Program-made: the position numbers and the translations under genes
From: Didymodactylos carnosus
Taxonomy: Eukaryota; Rotifera; Eurotatoria; Philodinida; Philodinidae
Assembly: GCA_905250885.1 (NCBI GenBank)
Contig: CAJNOQ010002331.1
Coordinates: forward strand, 1-24,902
Reading direction: 5' to 3'
DNA: 24,902 nucleotides
Notes under the pieces: generated by a model
The model's input: only the letters and a program-made list of their open reading frames with translations
What the model was told of the DNA's origin: nothing
Database searches by the model: none
Part shown: piece after piece, positions 20,727 through 24,902 of the stretch
How positions within the stretch are numbered: the stretch's first letter is position 1
Layout of the letters: each line of letters starts with the position of its first letter

Positions 20727-22743
20727 ATGGCAACAACAAAGAAAAAAACAAAATTTGTTAATTTATTCAGTAATGAAGGACAGGCAAAAATGACAATGAA
20801 GTTACCTGGTATGTATGTATTAATTATCAATTATCCATATAAGAAATTATCTATTATTTTATTTTGATAAGGTCGAAATTCATGTGAATGTCAAGCATCA
20901 AAACATAAACTTGTTGGCAATTGTCTCAAATGTGGACGTGTTGTTTGTGAACAAGAAGGTCAATAATTAGAAAAAATTATTAAAGTCAAAATAAATTCTA
21001 ATTGTTAAATTTGTTTAGGTTCTGGTCCATGTTTCTATTGTGGTAATTTAGTACGTAGTTTTCTGTTTTCTGTTAACAAATCAAATTTATTTTCTTTACA
21101 TTATTTAGGTATGTAATCGTGATGAAAAACAAAAAATTCAATCAAATACAGTTGAAGGTAATACATTAAAAAATGAATTAATGAATCGAAAATGGCGTGA
21201 ACAAGATCAACAAACAAGTAATATATTAGATGATCAAGAATTTTCATTAAATGATATTGCAAAAGCTGTTGCACATAAAAATAAATTAATTGAATTTGAT
21301 CGTACTAGGTTAGTTAAAATTGAAATAAATATTTTTTTAACATTCAAATAGATGAAATTTACTTCTTTGAATAGTGCACAGCGTACACGAGTAATCGATG
21401 ATGCTGCCGATTATTTTGATAGTAATAACAAATGGCTTAGTTCAGAACAACGTTCAAAATTAATAGTAATTAATTGATATTTAACTTTTTCTAATCAAAT
21501 ATATGCTTCTTTTTTTGATTTTCTTTTCTTTTCTTTTTTTTTTATAGAAACTTGAAAAACAAATTCAAGAAAAAAAACAATCATCAAATAAAAAGTTTAC
21601 AATTGATTTTGCTGGTCGTCGTATTATTAATGAATTAGAATATCCAAATGATGATATGTACGTTTAGTTGATGTTAGCTAGAAGACTGGACGAAATATCT
21701 CACTGCTCTTTTTTTTGTTTATTATTAGATATAACGAGGCAAGGTCCGTTCAAGAAAATGCTCACTATAAATTAAAAGCGGATAGAGAAATGGAAGAACA
21801 ACAACAGCTAGAACTATTAAAAATGATTGATTGGGAAGAACATGAGATATTAAATAGAAATTTACCAGGAAATTTTACAGCACCACAAGTAACATTCGAA
21901 CTGATTGTTAATTTAATCAAAAATTAATGTTATGTTGTTTTTTCTATTGTTAGTGGGTTGAAAAAAATCCTAAAACAGTGAGTGTATGTTCTAATGTTAG
22001 TGTAGAGGATAGAGATCGTCAACGTTTAAGAATACAAGATAAAGATTTAATGGAAATGTATGATGATGGTCAATGTTTGACAATGCATCAACCGTGGGCT
22101 TCACTATTAGTTCGTGGAATTAAAATGTAAAATATATGAGAAAAAAGATTGATTTTATACTTTTTTAACATATTTCTTCATAGGCATGAAGGTCGAACAT
22201 GGCATACGGCACATCGTGGACGATTGTGGATTCATGCAGCAGCAAAAGAACCCGACACACAAACCATTTATGATATGGAAACATTCTATCGACAGAGAGA
22301 AAATGGTAAAAATGAAAATTATCTTATTATTACATTTAATTATTCTAAAATCGTATATAGGTGATCAAATTGATTTTCCCAGTGAATATCCGACAAGTAT
22401 GCTGTTAGGCTGTGTGGAATTAGTTGATTGTCTAGAACGAGACACTTATACTGAAAAGGTAAGAATGATTGTAGTACGTGAGTGTGAGAAATATCTAATA
22501 TTTTTGGTGATTTAGTTTCCAAAGGGCGAATCCGATTCTGATTATGTATTTATTTGTAAAAATCCACAAGAATTATTCTTCAAATTACCAATGAAAGGAC
22601 AACACAAAATTTGTAAGTTTTGTAGTTACTCTTTGATAATAATGTTTAATATATTTTTGTTTCTCTCTCTAGTTAAACTCGATCCACAAGTTCATCAAAC
22701 AGCTAAGAAAGTTTTACTAAGGCGGACTGCAAATACGGCTTAA
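20727..22743 (+). CDS. TRIP4: TRIP4 / activating signal cointegrator 1, 12 exons
   Basis: TRIP4 (ASC-1) is a subunit of the ASCC complex, a nuclear-receptor coactivator also involved in alkylation repair and ribosome quality control. Exons: 20727-20808, 20872-20958, 21019-21050, 21109-21308, 21375-21465, 21548-21657, 21729-21888, 21954-22126, 22184-22305, 22361-22458, 22516-22612, 22673-22743; 440 residues (human about 580). KKKTKFVNLFSNEGQ leads into a C2HC5 zinc finger (C32, C34, H39, C45, C48, C53, C61, C64; VCEQEGSGPCFYCG). Then come AHKNKLIEFDRT, TIDFAGRRI, and a C-terminal ASCH domain from about 295 (CLTMHQPWASLLVRGIK, HRGRLWIHAAAKEP, LLGCVELVDCL, FICKNPQE). The N-terminal 140 or so residues of vertebrate TRIP4 are missing from this model. 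They may be absent or lie in unrecognised upstream exons. Confidence 0.92.
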
Positions 22744-22807
22744 CTTTCTTTTTCTATGTTTTTTTCCATCGCTGTCATACTTGTTATAATTTTATTGATT
22801 AATTGTT

Positions 22808-22813
22808 AATAAA
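22808..22813 (+). promoter_or_regulatory. Polyadenylation signal AATAAA, TRIP4
   Basis: A hexamer 65 bases after the TRIP4 stop, giving a short 3' UTR. It is the first candidate downstream. Confidence 0.55.
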
Positions 22814-23469
22814 AGTTATCGGTAAAACTATTAATTTTAGTCATATAATTGAAGATAATTTCAGATGAATTCTATATTTTTTTAGCAAGGTTAAAAGCGA
22901 CTAGTTATGTATTTATTCGTCTTCAGATAATTTCTTTATGTCTGATTCTATAGAATATTTATGCAGTGTAGACAGAAGGCAAGAAAAAAGAAATAAAGTA
23001 GCCACCACAACTTGAGATAAATATATGGCTCCTTGTAAGTTCCAGTAACGTTATTAGACAGGATTATTTCTAAAATCAATGAATAAACAGCAACGAACTA
23101 ACCACTTAAATGAATCCTAGTTCATGTTACACATTGGGTGAAGAAATCTTTCTCTTCATCCACGTTCACATGCACGTCTCATCTTGAAAGTTTAATTTGT
23201 GTGCAAAGTGTTTTTAAAAATAACATGCCAATAAGATCGCAAAAAAAATCAAAGCGAAATGAGATGCGGCCTACGTGTGACCGTGGTAAGTAACCAGCGG
23301 CGAAATATTGTCGATGATATTTCTTTGCTCATCGAAGTACCACTATGTCATCGAACATGACGATCACAGGATGCGGACGGTTAAGCGTTTTAAGGAATTA
23401 ACCCAAAGAAGTTCGACTTATCAGTGGTGGAGATAGATCAATGGGGAAACAGCTGATTGAAATTAGTTC

Positions 23470-23560
23470 AAAATCGGTCGAAAATCACCCAAAATCAATT
23501 GATTTTCAGTGATTCTCTGTGATTTCCAATGATTTCCAGTAATTTCCGGTGACTTTTCAT
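23470..23560. repeat. Inverted array of 10-bp AAATC/GATTT units
   Basis: Reading from the left there are about three units of the type CAAAATCGGT, CGAAAATCAC, CCAAAATCAA. After a palindromic centre (AAAATCAATTGATTTT, 23491-23506) come six units in the opposite orientation, with period exactly 10: TGATTTTCAG, TGATTCTCTG, TGATTTCCAA, TGATTTCCAG, TAATTTCCGG, TGACTTTTCA. The period is seen directly; the function is unknown. Confidence 0.7.
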
Positions 23561-23820
23561 TTGGTGAAAATCATCCTTCTTGAGATAGATATGCACAAAT
23601 AACTCTAATTACCTAGCAATATGTTAACGAAATATAGCACAAGAAGATACTTCGTGAAAAAAAATCGATTAACGAGTCCGTTGATTATGAAGAAGAAACG
23701 CCGCATCAACTTTCGATCGACTTTACTTGCAAAAGAAAGATTTTACAATAGAAGTTTATGTAGTAAAAGTGGTCATAGATGTAGAGCATGACAATAATCG
23801 TAACAGAGGATAATATTATT

Positions 23821-23848
23821 ATGAGTATAGTACATGTACTATACTCAT
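23821..23848. repeat. 28-bp perfect palindrome
   Basis: The half-site ATGAGTATAGTACA is followed immediately by its exact reverse complement with no spacer. In single-stranded form it would make a 14-bp hairpin without a loop. It may be a dimeric protein-binding site, a recombination by-product, or chance. Confidence 0.75.
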
Positions 23849-24902
23849 CAAAACTATTATGATCTAATCACCCACGTACAGGAATTTAAGTGTTGATAAG
23901 TGAGTTATATTGGTAATGTTTCCGCATAAAAATTGTATGATCTGTACATATCACAAGTGACTTTTTTGAACGCAAGAAATATCCTTTTCTGCAGAAATAT
24001 GCAGAAAAGTGAAAAATAAGTGTGATAAATTGTTACATGGACACTGCCACTTCGTTCCTTTTCGATAAAATTATTTCTTTCTGTTGAACAATGGGTGTGC
24101 TGGCATCAATGTACTATTACAATTTTCTGAACAACGATATTGGCGATATATATCTACCATCATTCATCACTGGTTTAGTTCAACAGATTTTCAGTACCAA
24201 CCATTTGAATAGAATGAATATCTTGCAGATGATATTACAATAAATATTTTGAGCAGAGCAAAATGGAATCTTTCGAACGCTATTGTTAATTGTGTTTAGA
24301 TGATCCTCCAGCTTAACTCCAAAGTGACAAAGGATGTGTATAATTTGAATGATACAGACGACTACATTTTATAAAAATAATCAGAAATCTATTGATGGTA
24401 TGAAGAATTCAACTTTCAATTCATCATTTGGATTGTGGTTACAACCCCACATCTCGACATAAATTTGTATTGTTCTTTCGACTAGGAAACCAGAGGGACA
24501 ACTAAAATTTTTGTACTTCTGAGTTGTCTCTTAGAGAGCTACGAAAAATAGTTGAACCTACGTGAGTCGAACAGTTTCTTGTTGGGCGTCAAATTTTTGC
24601 ATTCAATGCCATTATCTCTTTCATAATTATTCCTTTTCGCGACTTGACTTTGCAGAAATACATAGTTTCGAAACAGATGCTTCTTTGGGTGCACAAATCA
24701 AGAACAGGTTTTCGCATTGAAATTCAATGACAGATTCACTCAAATTCAAATAGAACTTAAGATGCCAATATTTCGCGACAATACTTTGCACTCGTCATGC
24801 TACTTGAAAAGTAAAAAGTTTTCAAAAGTCCTTAGAGAAATCTAATTTTTCAATGATGGTTTTATTATCCAAGAACAGATAGACAAAAAGAAAAAGTAGA
24901 TT

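Larger units (their letters stand above)
22744..24902. other. Gene-poor region after TRIP4, repeats only
   Basis: No supported gene in 2.1 kb. AATAAA at 22808 follows TRIP4. Around 23260-23450 the sequence is richer in GC but has stops in all frames. Notable structures are the ~10-bp unit array at 23470-23560, a 28-bp perfect palindrome at 23821-23848, and a short hairpin (CTTTTCTGC/GCAGAAAAG) at about 23984-24009. The last 850 bases are plain AT-rich sequence. Confidence 0.5.

Noticed and set aside
22149..22522. Overlapping open frames on both strands around 22.2-22.5 kb
   Set aside because: These are shadows and intron read-through of the TRIP4 ASCH-domain exons 9 and 10.
23230..23450. Faint protein-like stretch on the minus strand resembling a retroelement RNA-binding segment
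   Set aside because: A phrase like NRPHPVIVMFDDIVVLR can be read, but stops occur on both sides and in all frames. Too short and broken to call.

Overview
The window is nuclear DNA of a small animal. Six conserved animal genes, all on the + strand, are split into many short exons with GT..AG introns, and the sequence between exons is very AT-rich. The compact genes, mostly short introns (about 50 to 150 bp), CGT/CAA-biased codons, and abundant short foldback repeats suit a spiralian micro-invertebrate such as a bdelloid rotifer. The species assignment is an inference. No bacterial genes, rRNA, functional tRNA or CRISPR array was seen.

Layout. Positions 1-4815 are gene-poor and repeat-rich. 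They hold a cluster of a CTGACTCTTTTTACCCCAT motif, a pair of orphan exon-like blocks (637-909), and three foldback elements (about 1766-1940, 2129-2403 and 3032-3494). Genes follow in tandem: a phenylalanine-4-hydroxylase (4816-8787, 12 exons), an SFT2-domain Golgi/endosome membrane protein (9876-11339, 7 exons), a UVRAG-like autophagy/endosome protein (11987-16492, 14 exons), the small Tim chaperone TIMM13 (16899-17322, 3 exons), an AEBP2/Jing-type three-zinc-finger PRC2 cofactor (17586-19387, 4 exons), and the ASC-1 complex subunit TRIP4 (20727-22743, 12 exons). All six exon chains keep the reading frame through every junction and end at a stop codon. From 22744 to the end no gene was found, only repeats.

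The six genes do not form one pathway: they cover amino-acid catabolism, vesicle traffic, autophagy, mitochondrial import, chromatin and transcription/ribosome rescue. What links them is the shared strand, short spacing (264 to 1340 bp), and splice-acceptor-like sites just upstream of several start codons. That pattern would fit spliced-leader trans-splicing.

The most unusual observations are: (a) two separate loci (3032-3494 and about 23470-23560) with degenerate, roughly 10-bp-period AAATC-core repeats arranged head to head; (b) a tRNA-derived SINE-like sequence in an SFT2 intron carrying a block that resembles the core of vertebrate CORE/MIR SINEs; (c) a roughly 600-bp foldback element in a UVRAG intron; (d) a TRIP4 gene without the usual N-terminal region; and (e) a small signal-peptide-like ORF directly upstream of TRIP4.
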